From the NCBI GenBank assembly GCA_046705285.1, contig JBJKQK010000255.1, forward strand, positions 1 through 64,000: a stretch of DNA of 64,000 nt. Reading direction: 5' to 3'. Of this stretch, positions 45,009-53,922 are shown piece after piece. Source of the stretch: SCRD01 sp046705285 (GTDB lineage Bacteria > Acidobacteriota > Terriglobia > UBA7540). The translations under genes and the position numbers were made by a program. How positions within the stretch are numbered: the stretch's first letter is position 1; each line of letters opens with the position of its first letter. Below the pieces are notes generated by a model that was given only the letters and a program-made list of their open reading frames with translations, was not told where the DNA came from and searched no databases.

Positions 45009-45836
45009 ATGAAACGGCGGATCTCGATGCGTGCATTGGCGGCTTTGCTTGGGGCTTCGATGGCAATGTGCGTTGCCGTACAGGGAGCCCAGAACGATCA
45101 GACTGAAGTTTCCGGGCAATCAGAGAATCTCCAGCCACGAGCCGAGCAGCCTGGCAGGCTTTCTGACGAAGAGCGGGCTGACATCCTGATGGCGCGAAAG
45201 TCGTACGCTGACGCCATCCATTACTATTCCCTTGTGATTAAGTCCACGCCTGTAACCCCGCAGAACAAGGTTAAGGTCGCAAGCGTGTGGAATAAGATGG
45301 GTATTTGCTACCAGCAAATGATGGGTTTTGAGGAAGCTCGCAAGGATTACAAACAGGCGACCCGTCTGAACCGGCGTTTCGCACAGGCGTGGAACAATCT
45401 TGGCACAACATTCTACACAAACAAGAAGCCGAAGAAATCGATCAAGTTTTACCGGCGCGCGATCAAGCTGGATCCGCAAATAGCTTCTTTTCATTGGAAT
45501 TTGGGCGCCGCCTACTTCGCGCGCAAGAAGTATAAGAAAGCCGTCCGGGAATATCGTACGGCAATTGAGCTGGATCCGGATATCCTGACACGCAGCTCCC
45601 GAAGTGGAACGACCCTTGAAACTCGGCATGTTGGTCCCAAGTTTTATTTCTATATGGCCAAGGTTTTTGCTTCAATTGGCGATGCAAGCGAAGCGGTTCG
45701 ATATCTTAGACGCGCTATGGAAGAGGGTTTCAACAACCGAAGCCGAATCCTGCGGGACCCCGACATGATGAAAATCAGCAAGCACCCGGCTTTTATCAAT
45801 CTAATGAATAATCCTCCCGTTGCGTTAAAGGATTGA
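45009..45836 (+). CDS. Exported tetratricopeptide-repeat protein
   Basis: A 275-residue protein with a signal peptide (RRISMRALAALLGASMAMCVAVQG) and about three to four TPR units between residues 60 and 200 (VWNKMGICYQQMMGFEEARKDY, AWNNLGTTFYTNKKPKKSIKFY, FHWNLGAAYFARKKYKKAVREY). It ends in a conserved-looking RILRDPDMMKISKHPAFINLM segment. TPR proteins act as scaffolds; beside a penicillin-binding protein it may belong to cell-wall assembly, but this is inference. GGGAGGG precedes the ATG. Confidence 0.85.
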   Translation: MKRRISMRALAALLGASMAMCVAVQGAQNDQTEVSGQSENLQPRAEQPGRLSDEERADILMARKSYADAIHYYSLVIKSTPVTPQNKVKVASVWNKMGICYQQMMGFEEARKDYKQATRLNRRFAQAWNNLGTTFYTNKKPKKSIKFYRRAIKLDPQIASFHWNLGAAYFARKKYKKAVREYRTAIELDPDILTRSSRSGTTLETRHVGPKFYFYMAKVFASIGDASEAVRYLRRAMEEGFNNRSRILRDPDMMKISKHPAFINLMNNPPVALKD

Positions 45837-45944
45837 CGGTGGCGGAGCTCAAAGCGATCGTTGCTTTCAGGAGCAGATCTGCCCGCGGCCTTCGAGTGCT
45901 GTGCTCGCCAGTGCTATAATGGCCCGCGTCGGGCTGAAAGATTT

Positions 45945-47615
45945 ATGAAGCTGAAATGTCTCTGGCTGTCAATCGTATTGCTCTTTGTTAGTGGGCGGTT
46001 AGATGCCGCTTCACCCAAGGTGATTTTGGTGTTCCCGCTTGAGAACATGAGCGGAGATGCCACCCTGGGATGGATGTCTGAAGGAATTGCAGACCTTCTT
46101 GCCACTCGGCTGGCTTCTTCCACCCGGTACGTCTTACACAGGAGTGAGCGCGACACAGCCTACCAACAGCTAGGTCTGCCACCTGAGACACCTTTGACCC
46201 TAGCCAGCGAATACAAGGTAGCCCGGATACTTGGGGCCGGTGCTGCCGTTGTTGGGCGCTTTACGCTGGTGGGAGATCAACTGACTACGAGAGTGCAATG
46301 GCTTAGCATGACGAAGCTCCATCTCTCCCACCCGATCGTGGTGACCGGCAAGTTGACCCAACTCGACGAACTGGAGACTCGTTTGGCTTGGGAGCTCTTG
46401 CGTTCAGAGGACCCGGAAGCTACTACCGGAACAGAGAAGGAATTCAGTAACCGATTTGCACCGGTCCGGCTGGACGCCTTTGAAAGCTATATCCGTGGAA
46501 TCCTGTCCACAGACTCGAAGATCCGAATTCATTTTCTGAAAGAATCGGATCGCCTGAATCCTCGCGATCACCGGGCTGCTTTTGCGCTGGGAGACTATTA
46601 TTTTGATCAGGAAGCCTATGCTGATTCGGCAAAGTGGCTGCAAGTTCTGAATTCCGGCGACCGCAATTACGCGGAATCGCAGTTTCTGTTGGGAGTTGAC
46701 GAATATTTCCTGGGCCATTACGTTTCGGCCGAAAGTGCCTTTCAGAAACTTATCGCCATTGCTCCTTTGCACGAAGCTCTGAACAACATCGGAGCCATCG
46801 AATTGCGCCTGGGCCACTATGAACAGGCGTTGGCTGACTTCAAGCGAGCTTTTGAAAACGAACAAAGTGACTTGGATTACACTTTCAATATGAGTTTAGC
46901 TCTGTGGCATCTGGAGAAATACGACCAGGCGGCAGATTATCTCCGCCGAGTTCTGACCCAGGACCCCAATGACTTGGATGCCCATATTCTACTCGCCGAC
47001 GTCTCAGGAGAGCTTGGCAATCAGCAGACCCGCCAACGCGAACTCGAGTGGATTTCCACTCACGAGAAAAACGCTGCAGATGATCCTCGAGCGGAAAATA
47101 ATAATGGTAAGGCGCTTCCTCCTGAGCCATTACCCCGAATCAAGAAGGGCTACGATGGCAAGGCGTTTCGTCTGCTGTCTCTGGCGATGACACGAGCTGC
47201 AGCCAGCAAGCTCTCACATAAACCGGCCAGTGTGCAGCAAAGCGATGGCGAAAGTCACTTGAAACGTGGCCTCGAGAAGTTGGCAGGAGGGCAACTGCCT
47301 GAAGCGGAGCAGGAATTGACTGAGGCTGTTTTGCTGCTTCCACGGAACAGTAAGGCCCACCAGGCTCTGGGGCAGACGTATGAGAGAGAAAGGAAATACA
47401 CGCTTGCCGCAACTGAGCTAGACATCGCATTGAAGGAAAGGAATTCCTATAACGCGCACCTTTGGCTGGCGCGTGCCTATGTGTCTCTCGATCATTTCAA
47501 GCCGGCGTTGAAGCAGGCGGAGGCGGCCCTCCGGCTTGATCCTGCCAGTTCCGAGGCTAAAGACCTGGCGGACCAGATTCGGGCACGATTGCCTGTTCAC
47601 CGAGACAACCCTTGA
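45945..47615 (+). CDS. Exported TPR protein with N-terminal FlgO/TolB-like domain
   Basis: A 556-residue protein with a signal peptide (KLKCLWLSIVLLFVSGRLDAA). The N-terminal domain (about 28-150, VILVFPLENMSGDATLGWMSEGIADLLATRL, here broken by no gap) has the form found in FlgO-like and adenylate-cyclase-associated TPR proteins. It is followed by many TPR units (for example EALNNIGAIELRLGHYEQAL, AHLWLARAYVSLDHFKPAL). The frame is open from 45861, but the ATG at 45945 starts the signal peptide. A TATAAT at 45915-45920 lies just upstream with a poor -35. Its stop overlaps the nfeD start by four bases (TTGA), so the pair is coupled. Confidence 0.82.
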   Translation: MKLKCLWLSIVLLFVSGRLDAASPKVILVFPLENMSGDATLGWMSEGIADLLATRLASSTRYVLHRSERDTAYQQLGLPPETPLTLASEYKVARILGAGAAVVGRFTLVGDQLTTRVQWLSMTKLHLSHPIVVTGKLTQLDELETRLAWELLRSEDPEATTGTEKEFSNRFAPVRLDAFESYIRGILSTDSKIRIHFLKESDRLNPRDHRAAFALGDYYFDQEAYADSAKWLQVLNSGDRNYAESQFLLGVDEYFLGHYVSAESAFQKLIAIAPLHEALNNIGAIELRLGHYEQALADFKRAFENEQSDLDYTFNMSLALWHLEKYDQAADYLRRVLTQDPNDLDAHILLADVSGELGNQQTRQRELEWISTHEKNAADDPRAENNNGKALPPEPLPRIKKGYDGKAFRLLSLAMTRAAASKLSHKPASVQQSDGESHLKRGLEKLAGGQLPEAEQELTEAVLLLPRNSKAHQALGQTYERERKYTLAATELDIALKERNSYNAHLWLARAYVSLDHFKPALKQAEAALRLDPASSEAKDLADQIRARLPVHRDNP

Positions 47616-48928
47616 AAGCGAAGCTCTTCAAGCGAACTCTTGCGGAAGCGATCTTGTGGACAGCCATCTTTGCTCCTTCGCCTCTGTATTCCGCCTCGGC
47701 TCCTCCCGTCGTGGTTCAAGTTGACCTGCAGGGCGTCGTTCAGGCGGTCAGCGCTGACTACGTTATTCACGGGATTGAATTTGCCAACAAGATGCATGCG
47801 AACGCGATCCTGTTGGAATTGAGCACCCCCGGCGGACTCGGAGATTCGATGCGCGACATCATTAAAGCCATTATGAGCTCGCACGTGCCAGTCATTACCT
47901 ACGTTTATCCAAGCGGCAGCCGTGCTGCTTCGGCAGGTTTTTTTATTCTTCTCTCAGGCGACATTGCGGTGATGGCTCCGGGAACCAATACCGGCGCTGC
48001 CCATCCGGTGACGATGGGTTTTACACACGTCGGCAAGATCGAGGAATCGAAAATCTTGAACGATGCCTCTGCATTTATGCGCACGATCGCGAACATTCGG
48101 GGCCGCAACGCCGAAGCGGCACAAGCGGGCGTTCGAGAGAGCAAATCGTTTACCGACAAGGAGGCTCTGAAGGATAACCTCATTAACGCCATCGCCAGCA
48201 GCCCCCCTGACATCTTCAATGAGTTTGACGGCAAGACCATCAAGCGTGCCAACGGTACCGAGACCGTCCTGCATCTGGCTGGGGCGCGTATTATTCCCTA
48301 CAGGATGCCCTGGTTCAAGAGGGTTCTTTCCTGGGTCTCTGATCCCAATATCGCTTTTATCCTTGGAGCTATTGGCGTCCTGGGACTGTACATCGAGTTT
48401 ACTCATCCGGGTGGAGTGCTGCCGGGCGTAGTCGGCGCCATCGCGCTTATCTTGGCGTTGTTTGGTTTTCACCTGATGCCCATAAATTACGCTGGCGTGG
48501 CCCTTATTCTGATCGGGCTGGCCTTGTTTGGCCTCGAAGCATCCATCTCTTCGCACGGCATTCTTGCGGCGGGAGGGATTGCTGCCATAGTGTTCGGCTC
48601 AATGATCCTGATCAATTCACCTTGGCCTGGTGTTAGGATTCACCTGATCACAACATTGAGCGTGGTTCTGCCTCTGTCTGTCATCACGATTATCCTGATG
48701 CGTTTTGCCTGGAGAGCAACCAGAAGCAAGGCCGTGACGGGCTCGGAGGGGCTTCTTAACTCCATTGGCGTCGCCCGCACGGACCTTGATCCGATTGGCA
48801 AGGTCCTTGTGCATGGAGAACTGTGGGACGCGCGGGCAGCGAAACACATTTCTCCCGGTACCTCCATTCGGGTTCGAGGAGTGGAAGGACTTATACTGCT
48901 GGTTGAGCCCAATGAAGAATCTCGCTAG
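47612..48928 (+). CDS. NfeD-family membrane serine protease (ClpP-class)
   Basis: A 438-residue membrane protein. It has a signal or anchor, an SppA/ClpP-like protease domain (about 32-215) and several membrane helices (about 240-370). A C-terminal OB-fold NfeD domain follows (GSEGLLNSIGVARTDLDPIGKVLVHGELW). A Ser-Lys dyad is suggested by Ser107 in SRAASAGFF and Lys147 in ESKILNDASAF, by analogy with the archaeal 1510-N protease that cleaves stomatin. A slipin gene follows 121 bases later, the classic NfeD-stomatin partnership in membrane quality control. The start is a TTG overlapping the stop of the preceding TPR gene. Confidence 0.9.
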   Translation: MKAKLFKRTLAEAILWTAIFAPSPLYSASAPPVVVQVDLQGVVQAVSADYVIHGIEFANKMHANAILLELSTPGGLGDSMRDIIKAIMSSHVPVITYVYPSGSRAASAGFFILLSGDIAVMAPGTNTGAAHPVTMGFTHVGKIEESKILNDASAFMRTIANIRGRNAEAAQAGVRESKSFTDKEALKDNLINAIASSPPDIFNEFDGKTIKRANGTETVLHLAGARIIPYRMPWFKRVLSWVSDPNIAFILGAIGVLGLYIEFTHPGGVLPGVVGAIALILALFGFHLMPINYAGVALILIGLALFGLEASISSHGILAAGGIAAIVFGSMILINSPWPGVRIHLITTLSVVLPLSVITIILMRFAWRATRSKAVTGSEGLLNSIGVARTDLDPIGKVLVHGELWDARAAKHISPGTSIRVRGVEGLILLVEPNEESR

Positions 48929-49049
48929 ACTGTCGGCTGGGCCTGCTGTCAGGGCTATGCAAACGCGAAACGTTGGCAAGCGATAGGTAACGGTTGGATT
49001 GAGGAAGGGGTACCCCATTCCTCGAAGCGTGGAAAGGAGGGGAGGAACG

Positions 49050-49829
49050 ATGGCATATCTCGTCGCAGCTGTGATCCTTTTTTTCTATGCCGCAGCATGC
49101 TTGAATGTCCTCAGGGAATATGAACGCGCGGTAGTTTTCCGGCTTGGACGGGTCCAGCGCCCGGATAAGGGCCCGGGACTGATCTGGATCTGGTGGCCGA
49201 TCGATAAAATGATAAGAGTCAGCCTGCAGATTGATACATGGGACATTTCGCCGCAGGATATCATCACTCGGGACAATATCTCCGTGAAAGTCAACGCCGT
49301 GCTGCTGTACCGGGTTATCGACGCTCAGAAAGCGGTGATCGAATTACGCAATTACCGCTTTGCCATCGAGCAGGTTGCGGCGACGACTTTGCGCGCTGTG
49401 CTTGGGGAAGTCGAATTGGATGACCTGCTCTCCCAACGGGAAAAACTGAACCTACGGCTGCAAACAATTATTGACGAGCAGAGCGAGCCCTGGGGAATCA
49501 AGGTGAGCCAGGTGCAGGTGAAGCAGGTGGAGATTCCGGACGACATGCAGAGGGCGATTGCGCGGCAGGCGGAAGCCGAGCGCGACCGCAGGGCGAAGAT
49601 CATCAACGCCGACGGAGAATTCCAGGCGTCTCAAAAGCTGGCGGATGCGGCCAAGATCCTGGCCGTTGAGCCTATCACTATCACTTTGCGTTATCTTCAA
49701 ACTCTGGCAGAATTGGGAACGGAGAAGAATACCACGATCGTCTTCCCGATACCGGTTGAGCTGCTGTCGATTCTGATGCGGAAGGAGAATGCTCCGCCGT
49801 CGGGAGGGACGGATACCGGCAAGGCCTGA
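49050..49829 (+). CDS. Slipin (stomatin/prohibitin-family protein)
   Basis: A 259-residue membrane-associated SPFH-domain protein. It has an N-terminal membrane hairpin (MAYLVAAVILFFYAAACLNV), then the stomatin signature: REYERAVVFRLGRVQRPDKGPG, ISPQDIITRDNISVKVNAVLLYRV, YRFAIEQVAATTLRAVLGEVELDDLLS and the coiled-coil helix EIPDDMQRAIARQAEAERDRRAKI. Stomatins oligomerise at the membrane and regulate proteases or channels. The adjacent nfeD gene encodes the expected protease partner. GGGGAGGA lies before the ATG at 49050; the open frame extends 51 bases upstream without support. Confidence 0.93.
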   Translation: MAYLVAAVILFFYAAACLNVLREYERAVVFRLGRVQRPDKGPGLIWIWWPIDKMIRVSLQIDTWDISPQDIITRDNISVKVNAVLLYRVIDAQKAVIELRNYRFAIEQVAATTLRAVLGEVELDDLLSQREKLNLRLQTIIDEQSEPWGIKVSQVQVKQVEIPDDMQRAIARQAEAERDRRAKIINADGEFQASQKLADAAKILAVEPITITLRYLQTLAELGTEKNTTIVFPIPVELLSILMRKENAPPSGGTDTGKA

Positions 49830-49865
49830 AGTAAATGAGGCGTGAGGGAGACGCCAACAGGGGGG

Positions 49866-50540
49866 ATGGCAAGACGTATGGACCGTTATCAAGATGAGGG
49901 AGGACCTTCGGCCCGGCACCTGGTCCTGATGTTTCTGGCCGCTGTTGCAGTCTGCGCAGTGTTTTTTTCTCTGGGCTTTGTTGTTGGGTACAACCATAGC
50001 TCTTCGAGGGTCACTCCTGTCACTGAAAATGTAACTGCTTCGGGTAATATTCCGCCCACGGTGAATCCTCCCGCCGGTGGTACCAGCCAGCCGTCAAGCC
50101 AGGCCCTGGAAACCGAGAGCGTGAGTCCTGGCTCGGCTTCTATCCCAAAGCCGGAACGTCCTCAACCTTCGCCATCGGCGGCTGCGGCAGCGTCCCAGCC
50201 CCAGACCCGGCGACCAACGGAAAGGTCGGTTCGGCAAGGAAGGCCAATACACAATCCTGCCCGTGCAATGCGGAGAGCCGCAGTTTCCTCTTCGACAACT
50301 TCAAATTCGCATTTTGCCGTGCAGGTGATGGCCTCAAGGACGAGAAAGGATGCAGAGCACTTAGTTGAGGTACTGAAATCGCATGGTTACAGAGTCTATA
50401 TTCTGACTCCGCAACAGGCTCATGCCAAAGACAAATTCTATCGAGTCCAGGTAGGTCCGTTTCCTTCACGCGTCGAGGCTGATCGTACCCGCGACAAACT
50501 GGTAAGTGAGGGTTTCCGGCCATTTGTCGTGCACCGGTGA
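49866..50540 (+). CDS. SPOR-domain membrane protein
   Basis: A 224-residue single-pass inner-membrane protein. The order is a short cytoplasmic N terminus, one membrane helix (about 20-42, LVLMFLAAVAVCAVFFSLGFVV), a Pro/Ser/Thr-rich periplasmic linker of about 110 residues, and a C-terminal SPOR domain (HFAVQVMASRTRKDAEHLVE to the end). SPOR domains bind denuded glycan strands at division sites, in line with the nearby class A PBP. The start is uncertain. A GTG at 49842, the ATG at 49866 (G-run directly upstream) and an ATG at 49878 are all in frame; I chose the second. Confidence 0.85.
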   Translation: MARRMDRYQDEGGPSARHLVLMFLAAVAVCAVFFSLGFVVGYNHSSSRVTPVTENVTASGNIPPTVNPPAGGTSQPSSQALETESVSPGSASIPKPERPQPSPSAAAAASQPQTRRPTERSVRQGRPIHNPARAMRRAAVSSSTTSNSHFAVQVMASRTRKDAEHLVEVLKSHGYRVYILTPQQAHAKDKFYRVQVGPFPSRVEADRTRDKLVSEGFRPFVVHR

Positions 50541-50685
50541 TTGTGATGTGGGGCGTTGCGGATAACGCTTGGAGCATGCCTGTGAATCCTGTTTTCCTCC
50601 TGATTTTTTCTCCAGTTTGGCACGACTGCCCTGGCAGGGAATGACCATCACCAATTTTCACATTTCAGACTGGTTCAGGAAACCG

Positions 50686-52245
50686 ATGTTCCGCTTTGGG
50701 GCAAGCACTCTAAGTGGACTGTTGCTTTGTGCTTGCTTCCCGTTGGTCAACTGGTCCGTCTTGGTCTGGGTGGCCTGTCTGCCTCTATTGATTGCTGTAG
50801 TCGTCGAAAAAGGCCGGTTTCGCGGCTTCTGGCTCGGGTACTTGTCAGGAGCGGTTTTCCTTTCTGGAAGCTGCTACTGGTTCATCAATGTGATGGAGAG
50901 CTACGGAGGGTTGAACCCGCTGGTCGCTCTGGGCGTCTTGGCACTTTTTGCCATCGTCTTTTCCACGTTTTATGGCGTATTTGGCCTGGTTGAAACCGCC
51001 GTGGCGCTGCGATCTGTGAACGCGGCTCTTTTCCTGAGCCCCTTTCTATGGGTTGCGTTGGAACTGGCCAGAACCTACCTCATCACTGGGTTCCCGTGGA
51101 ATCTGCTGGGATATGCGGTTCGGCCGGTTGGGCTGGAACAGGTGGCTTCCGTAACGGCAGTCTATGGTCTCTCTTTTTTGGCTGTTGCCACCAGCGCTCT
51201 GATTGCTTGGGTACTATTTGAACCTGGCCGAAGGCGTTCGTGGGCGGTCTTGGGTGTCTGGGTGGTGGTCCTGATTGGTGGCAACTGGCTGCTCCAGCCG
51301 CCCCCTCCGCGGCCGGAACCGAATGTTGCTCTGCTGGTCCAGCCGGACATCCCCCTTGGAGAGTCTGCCATGGAGAAATGGGTTCCATGGGAGAATCCTG
51401 CTCCGCTGGAGAGCCTTGTGAAGAAGAGTGTGGCGGCCAGCCGAAATCCCAGTGCTATCTCCACCGCCCGCCCTCTGCTTGTCTGGCCGGAGAGTTCTGC
51501 TCCGTTCTATTTCAACCGCGACCCCGTGTTTCGCGGAGCCATGGAAACCATGGCTAAAGAGGCAGATGCCTATGTGATCAGCGGGACGGTAACTTTTGCA
51601 GGGCCGGGAACATCTCGTCCCCAGAACGCCGCCATCCTATTGTCCCCCAGCGGCCAATTGCTTCTTCATTATGTTAAAATTCATTTGGTGCCCTTTGGCG
51701 AATACGTGCCGTGGTGGGCGTTCCCGGGCAAGGTTGGCAAGATTACTGCCCAGGTGGGTAACTTCGTGCCTGGGAAGTCCGTCAAGGTTGCCAGGACACC
51801 CGAGGGCGTGATTGGCATTTTCATCTGCTACGAGGCCATTTTCCCCCAATTGGTGCGGAAGTTTGCCGCTGATGGGGCAGGGGTCTTGGTGAACATTTCC
51901 GATGACGGTTGGTACGGTAATACTTCGGCCCCTTTTCAGCATTTTGAAATGGCCCGCTTTCGGGCAATCGAGAATGGACGATTCCTGCTGCGCGACACAA
52001 ATAATGGCATCACGGCGATCGTTGATCCTTATGGCCGGATCCGGAAAGAAATTCCGAGGAATCGGCTTGGCATTCTGACAGGCCATTTTCGCTACTTATC
52101 GAAGAAGACGTTCTACACCAAACACGGTGATGTCTTCGCCTGGTTCTGTTGTGCCGTGTCGAGTGGAATGGTTCTTGCACTCGCGGCCTTGTCGCGCCTG
52201 CGGGGTTTGCGCCCGATTGAGGCTCGGGGTAATAGAAAGGAGTAA
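50686..52245 (+). CDS. lnt: Apolipoprotein N-acyltransferase
   Basis: Inner-membrane enzyme that adds the third acyl chain to lipoproteins, the final maturation step in Gram-negative bacteria. The 519-residue product has N-terminal membrane helices (to about 200) and a periplasmic nitrilase-like domain. The full catalytic triad is visible: Glu269 in WPESSAPF, Lys331 in YVKIHLVPFGEY and Cys381 in FICYEAIFP. A final membrane helix lies near 485-510. The frame is open from 50569. The ATG at 50686 has AGGA six bases upstream and opens on the standard SGLLLCACFPLVN segment; an ATG at 50641 is an alternative. The prfB start lies 2 bases after its stop. Confidence 0.95.
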   Translation: MFRFGASTLSGLLLCACFPLVNWSVLVWVACLPLLIAVVVEKGRFRGFWLGYLSGAVFLSGSCYWFINVMESYGGLNPLVALGVLALFAIVFSTFYGVFGLVETAVALRSVNAALFLSPFLWVALELARTYLITGFPWNLLGYAVRPVGLEQVASVTAVYGLSFLAVATSALIAWVLFEPGRRRSWAVLGVWVVVLIGGNWLLQPPPPRPEPNVALLVQPDIPLGESAMEKWVPWENPAPLESLVKKSVAASRNPSAISTARPLLVWPESSAPFYFNRDPVFRGAMETMAKEADAYVISGTVTFAGPGTSRPQNAAILLSPSGQLLLHYVKIHLVPFGEYVPWWAFPGKVGKITAQVGNFVPGKSVKVARTPEGVIGIFICYEAIFPQLVRKFAADGAGVLVNISDDGWYGNTSAPFQHFEMARFRAIENGRFLLRDTNNGITAIVDPYGRIRKEIPRNRLGILTGHFRYLSKKTFYTKHGDVFAWFCCAVSSGMVLALAALSRLRGLRPIEARGNRKE

Positions 52246-52247
52246 TC

Positions 52248-53355
52248 GTGATTGAAGATTTGACAAGAGAATTTGACGAGTTGCGGCGTCGAGTCCAGGA
52301 ACTTCGGAGTTTTCTTTGACGCTGCAGGGCAGCGGCGAGAACTGGAAGTCATTGAAAAGCAGATAACTCGTCCCGAATTCTGGGAAGACCAGCAGAACTC
52401 CCAGAAAATTCTCTCTCGACGCAAGCGTTTGGAATCTGCCATTCAGGCCGATGAACGCCTGGGAGCAAAGCTTTCTGACTTGGAAGCTTATTTTGAGCTT
52501 GCCGGAGAAGGCGAAAGCGTCTTGGAGGAAATCCGCGTTGAAGTGGATGCCTTGAGCGCTGAGGTCGATCAACTGGAAACTACAACGCTTCTTCCCGGCG
52601 AAAATGACCAGTTAAATGCCATCGTAACCATCCACCCGGGGGCCGGCGGAACGGAATCTCAAGACTGGGCGGAAATGCTGTTGCGCATGTACCGCAGATG
52701 GGCCGAGCGGCACAACTTCAAATTCACACTGAATGATTACCAGGCCGGTGAAGAGGCAGGGCTGAAATCCGCGACATTCACAGTCGCGGGTGACTATGCT
52801 TACGGTCTACTCAGCGCCGAGAGCGGCGTACATCGGCTGGTCCGCATTTCGCCTTTTGATCAGGCGGCCAGAAGACATACCTCTTTTGCCTCCGTCTATG
52901 TGAGTCCGGAAATCGACGACACTGTCAATATTGAAATCAAGCCTGAAGATTTGAGAATTGACACCTACCGTTCTACCGGGCGCGGCGGCCAGCATGTCAA
53001 TACGACGGACTCAGCCGTACGAATCACCCATATCCCCACGGGAACTGTCGCGCAATGCCAGAATGAGCGCTCTCAGCATCGCAACCGCGAGATGGCTATG
53101 AAGTTCCTTCGCTCGCGGCTCTATGCTTTGGAACTGCAGAGGCGGCGCGAGGCGGCGCAGAAGCTCGAAGATTCCAAGGGTGAGATTGCGTTCGGAAATC
53201 AGATTCGTTCCTATGTACTTCATCCTTACCGGATGGTGAAAGATCACCGGACCAAGTTTGAAGTGGGCGATACGGACCGAGTTCTCGATGGCGATATTGA
53301 TCCGTTTATCCAGGCATATCTGACGTCGCGACGTGCGGTGACGAAAGCCGGTTAG
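52248..53355 (+). CDS. prfB: Peptide chain release factor 2 with programmed +1 frameshift
   Basis: Releases the peptide at UGA and UAA codons. Translation starts at the GTG at 52248 (AAAGGAG five bases upstream). It runs 23 codons to an in-frame TGA at 52317, then shifts +1 at CTT-TGA-C into the main frame, giving 368 residues. The release-factor landmarks are SPF at about 201-203 (stop-codon recognition), GGQ at 246-248 (hydrolysis) and the surrounding RSTGRGGQHVNTTDSAV. Without the shift only a 23-residue peptide forms, so RF2 level autoregulates. It follows lnt by 2 bases. The open frame alone (52273 on) gives a false N terminus. Confidence 0.96.
52305..52320 (+). promoter_or_regulatory. 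prfB: prfB recoding site (SD-like element plus CTT TGA C)
   Basis: CGG AGT TTT CTT TGA C: the slippery CTT and the stop TGA followed by C are the standard RF2 frameshift signal. GGAG lies four bases before CTT, where the enteric gene has AGGGGG three bases before it. The internal Shine-Dalgarno element is thus present but weaker. Confidence 0.93.
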
Positions 53356-53438
53356 CGCTATGGCCTACTTACAGGTGATGGTAAGGGCTTGTGCTTTGCA
53401 GTTGGTGGTGAATTTGTAGAGAACCGGGAAATGACGTA

Positions 53439-53678
53439 GTGAATACGCTGACAGCCTTTGGTCTCCTTGCGGTTACGGCGATGCTGGTTTGTTACGGGCT
53501 GGAGAAGCGCAGCCATTGGTTCATCCTGGGCTTCGCCGTTTCTTGTGTGTTGGGATCGGTGTACGGGTTCCTTCAGGGTGCGTGGCCTTTCGGCTTGGTG
53601 GAGTCCGTGTGGTCGCTGGTGGCTGTGCGCCGCTGGTGGATTGAGAAGAGCCTGAGGAGGCTCGACACTTCGCCTTAG
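53439..53678 (+). CDS. Small membrane protein with WPFGLVE motif
   Basis: A 79-residue protein with two to three hydrophobic helices (TAFGLLAVTAMLVCYGL; WFILGFAVSCVLGSVYGFLQG; AWPFGLVESVWSLVAVRRWW). The last block, G-x-x-xGAWPFGLVExVWxxVAxRRW, looks like a conserved signature of small bacterial integral membrane proteins of unknown function. The start is a GTG with no strong ribosome site. It sits between prfB and metK. Function is unknown. Confidence 0.65.
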   Translation: MNTLTAFGLLAVTAMLVCYGLEKRSHWFILGFAVSCVLGSVYGFLQGAWPFGLVESVWSLVAVRRWWIEKSLRRLDTSP

Positions 53679-53842
53679 TGCCGAACCTTATTCCCGCCGA
53701 TGCGTGGGCTGAATCTGAGTCAGTCCGTGCTGTTTTGATCTCAAAGCGCGTTACCGGTGCACATTCCGGGTGCCCGGAACAGCGGTTGGACCCGGAGAAG
53801 GTGCTGTTCACTGCTTTTGCGGCAGTTCAGAGCGCCAAACGG

Positions 53843-53872
53843 TTGACGGTTTCGGAAAGCCTGTGCTAGCGT
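53843..53872 (+). promoter_or_regulatory. Possible metK promoter (TTGACG-N18-TAGCGT)
   Basis: TTGACG at 53843-53848 (five of six) and TAGCGT at 53867-53872 (three of six) are spaced 18 bases, with TGC immediately before the -10 acting as an extended element. It lies about 50 bases before the metK start. I looked for SAM- or SAH-riboswitch motifs between the small membrane gene and metK and saw none. Confidence 0.4.
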
Positions 53873-53922
53873 TTCTTATTTGCGCCGAGGGCAATAGTTT
53901 CACCTAGAGAAAGGAGAGCCAC

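Noticed and set aside
53679..53922. Possible SAM or SAH riboswitch upstream of metK
   Set aside because: No conserved core of the known SAM or SAH riboswitches could be found. The gcctgaggaggctcg string lies in the end of the preceding coding frame and does not fit the SAH consensus.
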